60,000 nucleotides of DNA from Gnetum montanum (lineage: Eukaryota; Streptophyta; Gnetopsida; Gnetales; Gnetaceae): assembly GCA_015680685.1 (NCBI GenBank), contig MNCI01010832.1:138641-198640 (forward strand). The letters are read 5' to 3'. Made by a program: the position numbers and the translations under genes. Below the pieces are notes generated by a model that saw only the letters and a program-made list of their open reading frames with translations, was not told where the DNA came from and did not search any database. This document shows, in pieces, positions 43,385 through 54,889 of this stretch (the first letter of the stretch is position 1; every line of letters starts with the position of its first letter).

Positions 43385-44204
43385 TGATGGGACACGATAT
43401 CGCATCCCTCGTGATATTGTGGCTGTTGCGATATCATGTCTTCCCCTGCGATATCGCATACACGATATCCTGGTGCGCCATCATATCTATAAATAAGAGG
43501 CGGCTTTCCCTTGTTTCAAAATCTAGGTCTAGACCGTAGCGAAACTCTTGTAGTTTTTCCACTCCAGAGATAGATTAATTTCCATGTGCCTGTAGTAGGA
43601 ACTCCAGAGTGAATGGATCTTTATTCGAGAAAACATTGTACCTAAACACAAGTTTGTGTTCGGCAATAAAGACGAGCTTCTTGGATAAACCTTGCAGTGC
43701 ATGGAATAGGCTAATTAGGATTTTATTTATTATATATTATTTAAATGTTTTATTAGTCATTAAATATTTCTCAACCCTTCTCTCCTAGTTAAGTGCCTCA
43801 GTACAACCACTTCGAGCACGTGTGTTACGCGTGGTGATCCCAGCAACGATTAGCGTTTGGTAGCCACGGTTGCATCGGTTCAGGGTGTGTATGGTAAGTG
43901 GGAATAGATGTTGATGCTAGGTTAATTTAGACTTAGTTCGTTAGTTAGAATTAGTAATTAGTCTCTCTACCCTTCAACTCATTAGCATAGGAGATAAAAC
44001 ACAAAAAGACTATAAAAATCATATACCTCGGACTTACTTAACCATACACCGTGAAAACTACAAGTAAGTTTGGGAAGACAATGAATAATTAACCTTAAGT
44101 GTTCCATGAGGCATGTAGGCACTTAGTCTGCGGAGTTCGACCGGATCGCGCTTGTTACGCTTGTATTCGTATGGTTGAGTGTAGGGGTACCTCGCCATTG
44201 ATCA
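43385..44204 (+). repeat. B-type 5' LTR, plus strand
   Basis: 820 bp, TGATGGGACACG to CATTGATCA. GATATCGCA palindromes in U3 (43388-43470), TATA (TCTATAAATAAGAGGCGG) near 43484, AATAAA hairpin at 43618-43672. Confidence 0.9.
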
Positions 44205-44205
44205 T

Positions 44206-44223
44206 TGGCGCCGTTGCCGGGGA
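44206..44223 (+). other. Intact tRNA-Asp primer binding site
   Basis: TGGCGCCGTTGCCGGGGA, fully complementary to the 3' end of plant tRNA-Asp(GTC) including CCA, one base after the LTR. Best-preserved primer site in the window. Confidence 0.9.
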
Positions 44224-44346
44224 CTAAGTGTTTGTGCGCTAAGTAGAACATAAGAGATCATTCACATCATTGGGAGCTTAAATGAACCTTAGGGTTAATT
44301 TAATGAAAAATTATATAATGGTTAAATAGCACACTGATAAGACACT

Positions 44347-46326
44347 ATGTCTTCTTCTTCTTCTCATAAGAGCAACTCACCACCTAGGGACAATACAAAG
44401 AATAGTCGGAAATCAAAAACACATAACCAAAATCTGCTAGTTCCTCAACAATATAGGTTGACATATGCTCATCCTGATGAGTTTATCCCTAACTTTACTT
44501 TTATCCTCCATCAGGATGAATAGATGCGCTGGAGAGATTTGCAAGGTAACATAGTGTTACCTCCGAATCGTGCAGTCCCCAACATGCTTCTCCATGCTCT
44601 GGCATAGATTGGCATGACATAGCTTTATGCTGAATACATTGTAGCAGATTTTGACTCAAGGGATTACCATCCCAGAGTCGCACAATGTATGAGGGACTCA
44701 AGGCAGGAGAGCCAACATACACTGTTAAAGGGCAAAGAGGTCCCGCACGTCCTAAGTGAAATTGGAGATGGTGAACCACTCATAACGGGTTCTCTATCGA
44801 AAGATGTTCCCCCTCTTAATGAAAGTGAGGAGGTGGGGTATTAGAACCTATGATCCACGATACACAACTGTAGTTATGATCCCCGTGAACACCAATTGTT
44901 CACTGAGGGAACAACAACACATAATAAGGACAGGCACTCTGATTGTCATCACGATCATGCCCAAAGCCACAAAAGAGAAGGTAGGAAACATCATCATGGC
45001 GATGGTTCTCCTTCTTCTTCCCCTTCTTCACATCATTTACCCTCTCCTTTCACCTTTGGGCGTAGTCATAAAGAACATAACGGTGAGGATAGAGGTAGAC
45101 AAAATGAGAGACCTTGACAAGAGAGTCGAGAGAGAGGACAAGGGCATGAACAAAGGGAAAGTAGGAAACACTGAAGACACCATAGACATCATGAGAGAGA
45201 TGATCATGATGAGCCCCTACTTACCATCCAAAGTATGCTTGATATAACGGAGGCAGTAAGAATACCAACAAGGGATCAAAGAGATAGTAAGATCAAACGC
45301 TTAGACATGAATAACATCCCACGATTTGAAGGGGGATATAATGCAGATCCGCAAAATCATTTACAGACATTTCATGATGCCTGCACCTTGCAGAACATAG
45401 GGAAAGAGTGGCAGAAACTAAAGTTATTTCCTAGGATACTCATCAAGGAAGCAAAGAATTGGTACCGGTCCTTGGAACTAGAAACCATTAGGAGGTGGAG
45501 TATGATGTTAGAACTCTTCAACGATAAATATCAAACGTACTCTAGAGTGTCTAACTTGCATAAGCAGATCCAAGGATGGAAGCAAGGTACTCATGAACCC
45601 TTGGATGCTACCATGGGCTACTACTATGCATTGTTACATTGTTGCCCAGGCCATGGATATGCATAGCGGGATCAACTTCGCAACATTGTAGATGGGCTAA
45701 GGTATGAAACTAGGAGAACCCTTGGGACTTATGCCCAAGGGAGATTATTAGAACTTAGAGCCCATGAGATACATCACTTATTGTAACAAGTAGCAAAAGA
45801 AGAAGATGAGCTATGAAAAAGAGAAAGTGTGGAAGAATACAACCGTGATCCTTCCCTTCGGAAGAAGGGAGTGAAATTTTGTGATGAGGAGGATGAGTCA
45901 CCACTCGAAGAGTTGGTGGACAGAAAAACCTTGTCGATTCAAAAACTAACAATCGAAGTATCAGCTAGGGTAGATCAATTGTGGGATTCCTTAGACTCTA
46001 GACTTGAAACTGTCCTGAAAATTGTAGAAGATTTTAAGGTGGAACGAAGTAGTAACAAGAACAAGACAAAGCAGAGAGATTCTAGCCCTGCATGTGACAA
46101 GGGTAAGGGGAAAATAGCTATCTTCGATGAGGTTGTGGTTTTAGACACAAACGATGACGGTGGATGTGAGATCTACCACTATGACCATCCTAAGGGATGT
46201 TGCCCAATCATCTCACATCTACAAGAGTCTAGGGTTTATTCACTCAACCTAAGACTCAAAAAACGACAGACACCCATAGGTTACCTTATCCTCAAGGTAA
46301 CCCAAGACAGTTTCACCAACCATTGA
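44347..46326 (+). pseudogene. B-type gag, plus strand
   Basis: From ATG 44347 (MSSSSSHKS). Blocks: DEFIPNFTFILHQDE, DLQGNIVLPP, LSEIGDGEPLITGSLS; a His/Ser/Arg-rich region with GDGSPSSSPSSHH; Retrotrans_gag at 45235-45666 (NIPRFEGGYNAD, WYRSLELE, DKYQTYSRV, WKQGTHEPLDA); charged tail at 45829-46170; zinc-knuckle region CEIYHYDHPKGCC, where the second Cys has become Tyr. A Gln/Pro/His-rich region continues to about 46800. Several stops and a frameshift near 44840. Confidence 0.88.
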
Positions 46327-46840
46327 CATACTATCCAAGTGGAACTCCACCATGACCCATCGGACAACATCAGCAGTGGCAATACCCACAGTCATGGGGG
46401 ATGCCACCGTCGACACAACAGTACCCTTACCGGCAACGCGATCCTTACGGCTATTATGTGCAGCAGCCGATTTCTCCAAATGATTCTATGGATCACATAA
46501 CCCCACCACATTACTATCGAGTTTAGGAGTATTCTAGGACTCCTTCTTCTCCAAGAGATGCCCCATGCTCATACTATCCTCCAAATCCATCTGCATCTCT
46601 TACGCCGGTAGCTCCACCACCAACCACTCCAACAAGGCCCAAGGTAATTCCCACTCAACCGCGACAACCTGATATCACAAGGGCTCCCAATCCTCAATTC
46701 TCAGTTGGTTCTAAAAATTATATGCCAAAAGACCTTTCTTTAGGACCAACAATCCAACCAAGCCCTCGCCTTCACAAGTGGTTGAACATCTAAAGACCTC
46801 CATACCGAATAAGATTTCGGGACCCCCTTCAACCTAGAAA

Positions 46841-47590
46841 TTGAGGCCAATGCACACAGTTATGTTAACACATACCATTACCGACTGGATTAAGGTAGGC
46901 CACCTTCCCAAGAAATTCTTTGATCTAGAAAGCTCCCTAATTTATCTCCAAGTCAATGGGAATGAACCTCATAAGGATCTTCTTGACTCAGGCTTTGGAG
47001 TCAACTTAATTTCACAAGAATTGTACAAAACCTGGAACCTACCTCCACTCAAGAAGAGCAATATTCACTTAGAGCTGACTGACCAGTCCATCACTGTTCC
47101 TTTGGGACAGGTTGAGGACATTGTCAACACCGTAGGTGGTTAGTCATACTCGGCTAATTTCCTGGTGATCTAAATAAACAATGACAAAGGGGACTTCCCG
47201 ATAATAATGGGAAGGGCATGGCTGAGCATAGTAGATGCACGCCTAGGAATTTGTAATCTTTCCCTAGAAATATCCAAGAAAAATACCTTTGGGAAGATTG
47301 AGAAGAAGAAAATTCCATGTATCGCATATAGTGACACAAGGTGCCATTACGTGCAGAAATCATGGGTAATGCGGAGTTTAAAATTGCTTGCATGCAATCA
47401 GTGTGCACAAGACATTGACATACAAAAGTGCCTATATGCAGCAGCCACACGATTAGAAAACACCCAGTGGATGATGGCTGACCAAGAGAATAATTCAATG
47501 AAATGCATGAAACTGACTGAGGGGATAATGAGCACTTACGTTGAAAGCATGGATATACTTGAGCAGGTCCGTCCAACTTCTAGCCCTTAA
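46841..47590 (+). pseudogene. B-type protease, plus strand
   Basis: 46841-47143 has an intact catalytic motif DSG (LLDSGFGVNLISQ) and the block ELTDQSITVPLGQVEDIV. A stop near 47141 separates it from 47207-47590 (GRAWLSIVDARLGI, IEKKKIPCIAY). Confidence 0.85.
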
Positions 47591-47619
47591 CCCTAAAAAC
47601 ATTAATTGGGGAAAGTTGG

Positions 47620-48473
47620 AGATTCTTGAGAAGTTTAAATAAGAGCCCCTAGATTTAAAACCATTGCCCATCGATTTGGAATACATGATCCTTAAAAATG
47701 GAAAATCGGTAATCATCAACGCAAAGCTCGCCCCCAAGAAAAAAGAGAGTTTACTGAAGGTGATAAATAAGTGCTCAACAACCTTTGCTTGGTCATACCC
47801 TAAACTAATCAGAATAGACCCTAGGATATACCAGCATAGGATTTACACAGACCCCTCCATGAAGCCTTGCAAGCAACCGTAGAGGTGATTGAACCCGAAG
47901 TTAAAACAAATAGAAAATGAGGAGATAGAGCAACTTCTCAAGGCTAGGTTCATTTACCCCATTGTTGATAGCGAATGGGTTAGTCCTCTTGTAATCGTAC
48001 CAAAAAAAGGAGGTAAATGGAGGGTATGTATAGACTTTAGGCTATTGAATATGGCAACATTCAAAGATCACTTCCCATTGCCATTTGTTGACCAAGTCTT
48101 AGACACTATAGTAGGGCATCACTATTACAATTTTTTGGATGGGTATAGTGGGTACAACTAAATACGAATTGCACCAGAAGACCAAGCCAAAACAACGTTC
48201 ACTAGTCCTTGGGGAATGTTTGCATATAAAAAAATGCCTTTTGGCTTGTGCAATGCCCCTGCCACATTCCAATGATTAGTTCTAAGCATATTTCAACAGA
48301 AAATAGGTAATGGAGTAGAAGTCTTTATGGATGACTTCTCCACTTATGGGACGAGCTTTGATCAAGCTCTTGATCGGTTAGAGCAAGTATTGAAACGATG
48401 TGTTGAAACTAAACTAAAGCTCAACTAGCAGAAGAGCCATTTGATGGTTCAAGAGGGCGTAGTACTGGGGAGA
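47620..48473 (+). pseudogene. B-type reverse transcriptase, truncated
   Basis: N-terminal linker at 47664-47882, then RT from 47889: VPKKGGKWRVCIDFRLLN, DHFPLPF, FLDGYSGYN, MPFGLCNAPATFQ and the active site FMDDF (about 48321-48338). It stops abruptly after MVQEGVVLG at 48473. Stops at 48159 and near 48274 among others. Confidence 0.88.
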
Positions 48474-49115
48474 TCTGAAATAGTGAGTAGGGTTATCCAT
48501 CAAGAGAGGTAGGATGTGTACTGGCTGTCCTAAGCTCCTAGAAAGGTTTGGTTTGTTGCATGTTGACCAAAAGTTTCTTATTCGGGCTCTCAGGTTTGTA
48601 TATTGTCATGGCCCTTGAAGGAAAAGTTGCATAAATAATATAAGGTCCTTCCCATAGTGTTTGAAATTTAGTACATTGTGGCACATGTGTGGGATTTTAG
48701 TAGAGAACCTTATCTCCTAGCTGATATTTAACTTTTCTAATTCTTAGGTCATGACATTGTTTATTGAAAGCCTTGTGTAATTCGTTAGATGACAGGGCAA
48801 CTAATCAATTTTCATCTAACAAGTTAAGGGTTACTAACTGTTGTTTCTATGCTAGATCAAGGTCAAGGTTGAGGTCACATGTCGTGGATAGTGTATGGAG
48901 CTCAGTTTGAATGGGAAGCATTGGTAATTTACTGTACACTAACTTATACTGAGAGTAGCATGTCGGGAGTTTCCATGTGGAGCGGTATGCCCAAAGAGCA
49001 TTGTTTAGTTTAGTGCGCTAGTCTCGCCTAAACTTGTTAATGGTTCTTGTCAATATCTTCATAATTTCCTTGTTGGTTACTTCTGCTTGACCGTTTGCTT
49101 GGGGGTGGTAAGAAT
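48474..49115 (-). pseudogene. Element F integrase C-terminal part, minus strand
   Basis: Opposite strand to the preceding RT. Alignable with C 26230-26890: non-coding sequence (GAGATCTGAAATAGTGAG, also at B 17745), then integrase C-terminus and part of the core ending at a PQANGQAEVTN-like segment. It breaks at about 49115. Interpreted as the continuation of element F beyond the inserted B-type element. Confidence 0.7.
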
Positions 49116-50938
49116 GCTACTGTACCAGTTTGTCTCCATGGATGATTGATTATTCACTACACCAGCAAAGAGGAATTCATCAAGGAAATAATCAGAAATT
49201 GGATATGTTGGCGACCGTTTGGGACGCGACCGCCAACGAGTGTCCTTGAACAAGATTTAGGTGCTTGCTGGTCCCTGGCAACACCAAGGCTCAGATACCT
49301 CCAAATAAAATCAGTAGTTAATGTATGTGTGTGTGCTATTGCGGTGTGCGGTTGTCAAATATGAAACGATTGCGTTATGTGTAAACTATAGATGACTTAT
49401 CTTAAAGAGATTCAGCCAACTTTGCCAAGTACTGTGAGTTGTTGAGAGTTCCTATTTTGTTTAATTGCCTAGTCTACGCAGTCCTTATAATACCTACTTG
49501 TAACAAATAAAATTTTGCAAAAACATTTGAGCACAACTCTATGAATCTACTTCTAATTTTCCCCAGAGAAAGAGATAGTTCCACAAGAAAACTGGAAAGA
49601 GAGCAAGATTCGATGGAAATAGATAGAAAAGAAAAGTAGATTTGTGTAGACCTCAAATATTTAAACAAGGTAAAATGACACGAGTAAACACTTTGCAATA
49701 AAGCTATCCCAAATTCAATATCTACGAATTGTTNNNNNNNNNNNNNNNNNNNNNNNNNNNNNNNNNNNNNNNNNNNNNNNNNNNNNNNNNNNNNNNNNNN
49801 NNNNNNNNNNNNNNNNNNNNNNNNNNNNNNNNNNNNNNNNNNNNNNNNNNNNNNNNAGTTCCTATACGTTACACAATAGCAAAATTTACTACTAAAATGC
49901 TCTTAAGGCTTTTAAACACAAGTGCTTCTATGGTAAAATTTTAACAGAAATTTCATATCGGGCAACAAGAACGATAAGAGCAATCTAAAAATCCTAAGAT
50001 TACTTGCCAAGGATGATACTATCTAAACCACTAGCTAAACAATTTAAACAAAATACAAAACAATAAGCATAACTCACAGGACTATGACAAAGAGACTGAA
50101 ATCTTTACTCTAGCAAGGCATCTTACAAGCAATCGTTCACACTTTCTTCTTTACAAATGCTCTTCTCCCAAAACCCAAAGTGTGTCTCCAAGTGAGAGCC
50201 CAAGTATTCCAAAGTGTGATCCCAATGTCTTCTCCCAAAGTGTGATGTCTTTCTTCCAAAAAAAATCCCCATCTTTGAGACCCCATGTCTTCCCTTTTTA
50301 AAGGGTTCAAAGGTGGTTACATTCCAAAATATCCTAGCTAACTTTTCTCCCAAGTAAGGAGGTTACAACTTACCCATCTAGTTAGGAGGAGGTTATGTAG
50401 TTAGGAAGTTAGGAAGTTATACATAAAATTAGGAGAAATTTGTGCTAACATTAATATTTGTAAATATTATAAATTATAAATATTAAATGTAATGTGATAT
50501 TACAAACATTATAAATATTTTAACATCAATATTGCAAATATTTTTATGAGTAGTAACTTATATATATAATAATGTTTAAAAATAATGTTTTAAGACTTGG
50601 AATAATTAAATTAAAGGCAAGTTTTTAAACCAGGGCTTCACACTATAGGTATTTAATTGTTATTATATATATATATTTTGATTAATTTGTTAGATATTTG
50701 AACCATCGATGCTTTCGTAAAGTTATAAACGAGTGGTAGTAATAAGATAATTTTACATACACCTTGGTGTAAATGTGAGTGAAAGAAGCAGAGTTAATGG
50801 CTAAAAATAAATCTTCTTTGTCTTCCTTGGTAAATTGCGTAGATAATCAGCAACAGTTCTAGAACAGTGGGCGTAATCTACTGGTTCGTTTTCTCTTTTC
50901 TTATCTTTACGCGAAACCGGTAAGAACTGACACATGCT
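49116..50938. other. Unassigned sequence with an assembly gap
   Basis: No gene or known repeat recognised. 49734-49856 is a run of 123 N. AT-rich stretches with TATATA runs occur at 50440-50700. The frame at 49729-49944 is partly N and meaningless. Confidence 0.4.
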
Positions 50939-51040
50939 CTAACCCATTCCCAGTGCTAACTCCTGCAATTGTGGTTTGCTGGACACAGCCATGCTGCCGG
51001 AGTTAACATACAACACCGACCCTGGCCTCTTCTTGTTTCT
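50939..51040 (-). pseudogene. UDP-glycosyltransferase gene fragment
   Basis: About 33 codons on the minus strand reading RNKKRPGSVLYVNSGSMAV followed by QLQELALGMG and a stop. This matches the conserved strand just before the donor-binding PSPG box in plant family-1 glycosyltransferases (usually KPGSVLYVxFGS, then ELAxGLE). The PSPG box (WAPQ...HCGWNS) is not found downstream, nor an N-terminal domain upstream. An AG acceptor-like sequence precedes it. A decayed fragment. Confidence 0.55.
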
Positions 51041-51639
51041 GTAACCTGCGTCACGCCGATATCTCAAATCTGAATTTCTTGCTTGCCGTATATAAAATAT
51101 GTCTGTTACAGAAATATCCAAGAAAGCAACAAACAAGAACGGATCGATAACGCGGGTCTTTCTGGTGGTTACTGGTGCTTATGATCGCCATTTACAAACA
51201 AGGTGCACAGGTACATCATTTTTGGGATCACGCGTGGTGGCATCATCAGATTGGCCCCTGTGTGCGAATCCAAGATCCAGATGGGTGGCTCCACATGGCA
51301 GAAGTCGTGGTGCTTGAGCAAGTCGCAATCGGAGAAGAAGCCGATGCATCCGCCGTTGGCCGTTATGCTGTATATGTGGCCCTAGATTACCAGATCACCC
51401 TTGCGTGTTATGCAAGTGTCTTCTATAAATGCGTTGGTTTAACCTGCCTACTCAATGTGCCGATGAAACGGTCTTATTAGTGTAAATTGTTGCAGAAGGA
51501 CAAGAGCGTGATTCTGGTTTCAGTCAAAAGGAAATACTGGTTTTGGTTGTGACTGGTGCTCTTCGTTTGCTTGGAGTACAACATCAATGTTTGACGTACA
51601 TGGCCACCACAGCACCAAATTTATGAACAACGACTCTAG

Positions 51640-52400
51640 CGGCAGTGTTAGGTATAATGAGTATTCGGTTTGTTAGCTCATTGTTACCTCTTGAATCTTT
51701 GCATTAACCATTGGATAAACTAAGTTAATTGTATTTAGCATTCCAAGTCTTAATGTATTTATGTTACATTACTAATTACAATTATAAGGTAAACATCATA
51801 GTAAATTATGCCAATAAATTGCATAAAATATACACTAACCTAAAGTCAAAATGCTACAATGTGTCATGAATCAATCTTAATCTTTATTGTTGAACATGGT
51901 TATTTTTAGGCAAAATCACTCAAATAAAGACATTATCAATTAACCCAAGACATACACTATGGGTACTTACTGACTACTATGAGTTATGGGAATAAACTAC
52001 AAGAATTTTGCAACTAATGACTAAAAAACTAATGATTTTTGTTGTTGGATAATGTATATTTATAAGCAAAATTTTCTAACTATGTCAACTCATCAACTAT
52101 ATAAAATCATACTTTTAATGAGACACACATATTAACATAGCTATAAAAATTAAGAATTGTGGCATACGAAATTGACTCAAAATGTGTTGCCCAAAGAATT
52201 TAGCAATTGTTGTTGTTGTGTAATCTATTAGTACCACTACTTCTACCCATTTCATGTAATAGTTAATAGCAACCAAGATGTAAGCTTTTATATTTAACAT
52301 GGGCAAGATGGGACCATGTAGTCAGTGTTCTAGATATTGAATGGCTCTAGTGGTTGAGCCCACTATTGGGGCTCCTTAAATTAGTTATTACACCACCATA
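51640..52400 (-). pseudogene. Ancient gypsy remnant (LTR piece and integrase core)
   Basis: 51850-52010 resembles gypsy LTRs of this window, with the AATAAA hairpin (51881-51930). 52115-52380 is a minus-strand integrase core fragment (NIKAYILVAINYYMKWVEV) where the first catalytic Asp has become Asn. The intervening sequences are lost. The most diverged gypsy piece in the window. Confidence 0.65.
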
Positions 52401-53156
52401 TCATTGATATTAATCATAAGCATGGACAAATCTATGTGTCCTAAAACAAGGTGGGTTGCTAAAAGTATCCAATCATAAGAATCTTAATGGTTATTGTTGC
52501 ACCTCCAAAATTATACTTAAGATAGTAAATCTTATATTTTTTTAATGAATTAGATGTTTCTCTAGCGAATTTGATTTTTGTCAATGGATCTAATGTTTTT
52601 CTAGTGAATTTAATGTTTTTAGCAGCTCTAATTTTTATCTCTTTGATTTTTCTCTAGCATATTTAATTTCTTTAAAATTCCCATATGGGAAATTCTATAT
52701 TACTCCCAACTTCTTTAACTAATGTTAAAATTTCTACTTTTTTTTCATTAATGTAGAAATTTCTATTGATTCTCAAAATAAAAATTTACAAGCTCATAAG
52801 AAAAAAGTTGTGATGCCTTCTTCTACTAATGTTGATGCAACTAAGATGCTTAATTTTGTTCTTCTTGATGATATATATGAGTCGTTGGTTGCTAATCTTT
52901 TATCACAATATGTGTTCACTCCAATATTCGGTTACCTGCTGTTAGATCCACTTTTTCAGTTCATCATAAATCGACACTAGATATGGTTTTGTCATTGTTC
53001 CATGCAACTTTTAGCATCAAACTTGTTAAAGACTACTTTATGAGGCACATTTTCAACTCTCAAAGGCTTCCAAGGATCATTCAGGTTCATGACCCAACTT
53101 ATGAGCTCTATTCTTGGTAACCTTGGAAAAGTTTAAGAATTAAAATTTTTCTAAAT
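52401..53156. other. AT-rich sequence, nothing recognised
   Basis: Short repeats of the words TTTAGTG/TCTAGCG and AATTTAAT/TTGATTTT near 52540-52680. No protein family recognised. Confidence 0.35.
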
Positions 53157-54330
53157 GTTGGGAGTGATAAAAATTCTATGTTAACATTCCCCTTAACCAC
53201 TAACAGCTGCTAGTGTAGGAACACCTCTTTTGATTCCCTTGTTCTTGTTCTACAAGTTTTTTCAGGTTTCGTGCTTGGAGAAGACTTGGACACATGCATC
53301 TAGCTTTTGTGTATGTTTTTGTGTTGAATTTTTATGATGAAGATTCTTGGATGTTTTGGCATATTTGGAGGTTTTTTTGGCTTATTTTGATGAGTTTAGA
53401 AGGTTCTAGGGTCTATGGGAACTTGTTGGGAGGCATCTAGAAGCTCCCAACATCAAAACAAGCATTTTTATTTTTGGCACCTTCAGGATAGATGTCTCTT
53501 GAAAAAGATAGACATCTTTCTAGAGACATCTCTCCTAAAGTGTAGATGTCTCCAGTCCATAGAAGATGTCTACCAAAAATAGTAGATGTCTCTCTCAAGA
53601 GTAGGGCTTTCACAGAAGACGTCTCCTCAAAGATGTCTCTCCTAAATTATAGACATCTACAATCCAAAGAAGATGTCTTCCAAAAACAATAGGCATCTCA
53701 CCTAAGAACAGAGTTCTCATAGGAGATGTCTACATGATACAAGAGACGTCTATGTCAGCAAAGAAGAAAAAGCTCTAACGTGGGGTATTAATTTGAAAAC
53801 ATCCAAAAGACTCCAAATCCATATGAGAAACATCTAGGGAGGAAAATAGAAAGCTTCCTAGGGTTTTTGATCTTTATAATTATGTATGCCTTCATCCATG
53901 AGAGGGGAGGAAGTTCCTTGTATGCAAGGAAAATTGGGCAAGAGATATTGGGTAAGCACATTTGGTGAGTGTAATAGGTGATTGCAACTCTAAGATTAGC
54001 TTATGGTGTGTTGATCTATGTGTTTTATTCTCTTGTATTTCACTTGTGAGTTGACATCTCAATCTTGGGTTGTGGGAGAGATTTCTCTTGGTTGTGTCTT
54101 GCATTGAGAACAACCATTGTGTGATTGTAAAGCCTCATGCTCTACAATTTTTTTTGAGTATGATAGGTTATGGATGCTCATGGGTTGTGTGAACCCTATT
54201 GTAATCTTTGAATAATTTAATTGAAGATAGCTACTTTTCTTATTTTTCTAGTAAATAATTTTATATTTACGCAATATATGGACTTAGTATGTTGAAGGTG
54301 ATTTAATTGTGGAGTGAACTTGCTCTAGCA
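53157..54330 (+). repeat. 5' LTR of another retrotransposon
   Basis: Candidate LTR of about 1.17 kb, TGTTGGGAGTG to GCTCTAGCA. Its upstream half (53480-53760) contains a dozen AGATGTCTC/GAGACATCT motifs in both orientations; a TTTATAATT TATA candidate lies near 53873. It is followed by a primer-site-like ATTAGAGCC, a decayed form of the initiator tRNA-Met site. The 3' LTR is not in the window. Confidence 0.6.
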
Positions 54331-54395
54331 TTATCAATATTAGAGCCTAGTTTTACTGTTGCTTGGATTTTGGTTGAGGATTTTGTCAATTTTAG

Positions 54396-54875
54396 ATGGC
54401 ACCTAAGAAGAAACAAGTGCAAGCTCTGAATCGTGACATGGAGAGTGTGAAGTCATCCTTCTAGATGATGGTTTCTTGATTTGATGAAATTAATGCAAAG
54501 GTGGATAGACAACCTAGTCCTAGCCATATTCTAACATGTGGAGTTGAAGAGCATGTATGTTCAGATGAAGAAGTTTCATAGCTAGGTAGAGATGGAGTAG
54601 ATGAAGAAGAAGGTCAATCCAACTATGGGAGTGTAGAAAAACATTAGCTAAGGATTCTAATGGAAGGGAATCCTATTTCTCAAATAATAACTCTAAGGGC
54701 TCCGGTGGTGCTCAATACCTCTTCAAGCAAGCTTGACAATGAAGATGAGGAAAAGCTTCCTAGAGTGTTCAAAAATGCTTCAAGACTTCCATATGTAGAA
54801 TTGAAGACTGTTGTGACTGAAAACATTGGCTGCTGGAATGGGAACATCGAGAGGTTCATGGGCATACAACCTTGA
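54396..54875 (+). pseudogene. Retrotransposon gag start
   Basis: Begins ATG 54396 about 55 bp after the primer site: MAPKKKQVQALNRDMESV, a coiled-coil-like start typical of gag in chromovirus-type gypsy elements. One frame runs to 54875 with at least four stops. Sequence then changes to unrelated DNA. Family assignment is weak. Confidence 0.5.
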
Positions 54876-54889
54876 ACCCATGTTCACAT

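Larger units (their letters stand above)
43385..48473 (+). mobile_element. B-type Ty3/gypsy element, plus strand, 3' truncated
   Basis: Starts with a full LTR at 43385, then an intact primer site, gag, protease and reverse transcriptase. Homology stops at 48473, just after the GVVLG motif. RNase H, integrase, the 3' region and 3' LTR are missing, so no target-site duplication can be checked. It lies in the opposite orientation inside element F. Confidence 0.85.

Noticed and set aside
51175-51480. 101-codon plus-strand ORF beside the glycosyltransferase fragment
   Set aside because: No recognisable domain, and two other overlapping frames are equally open; no promoter or splice evidence.
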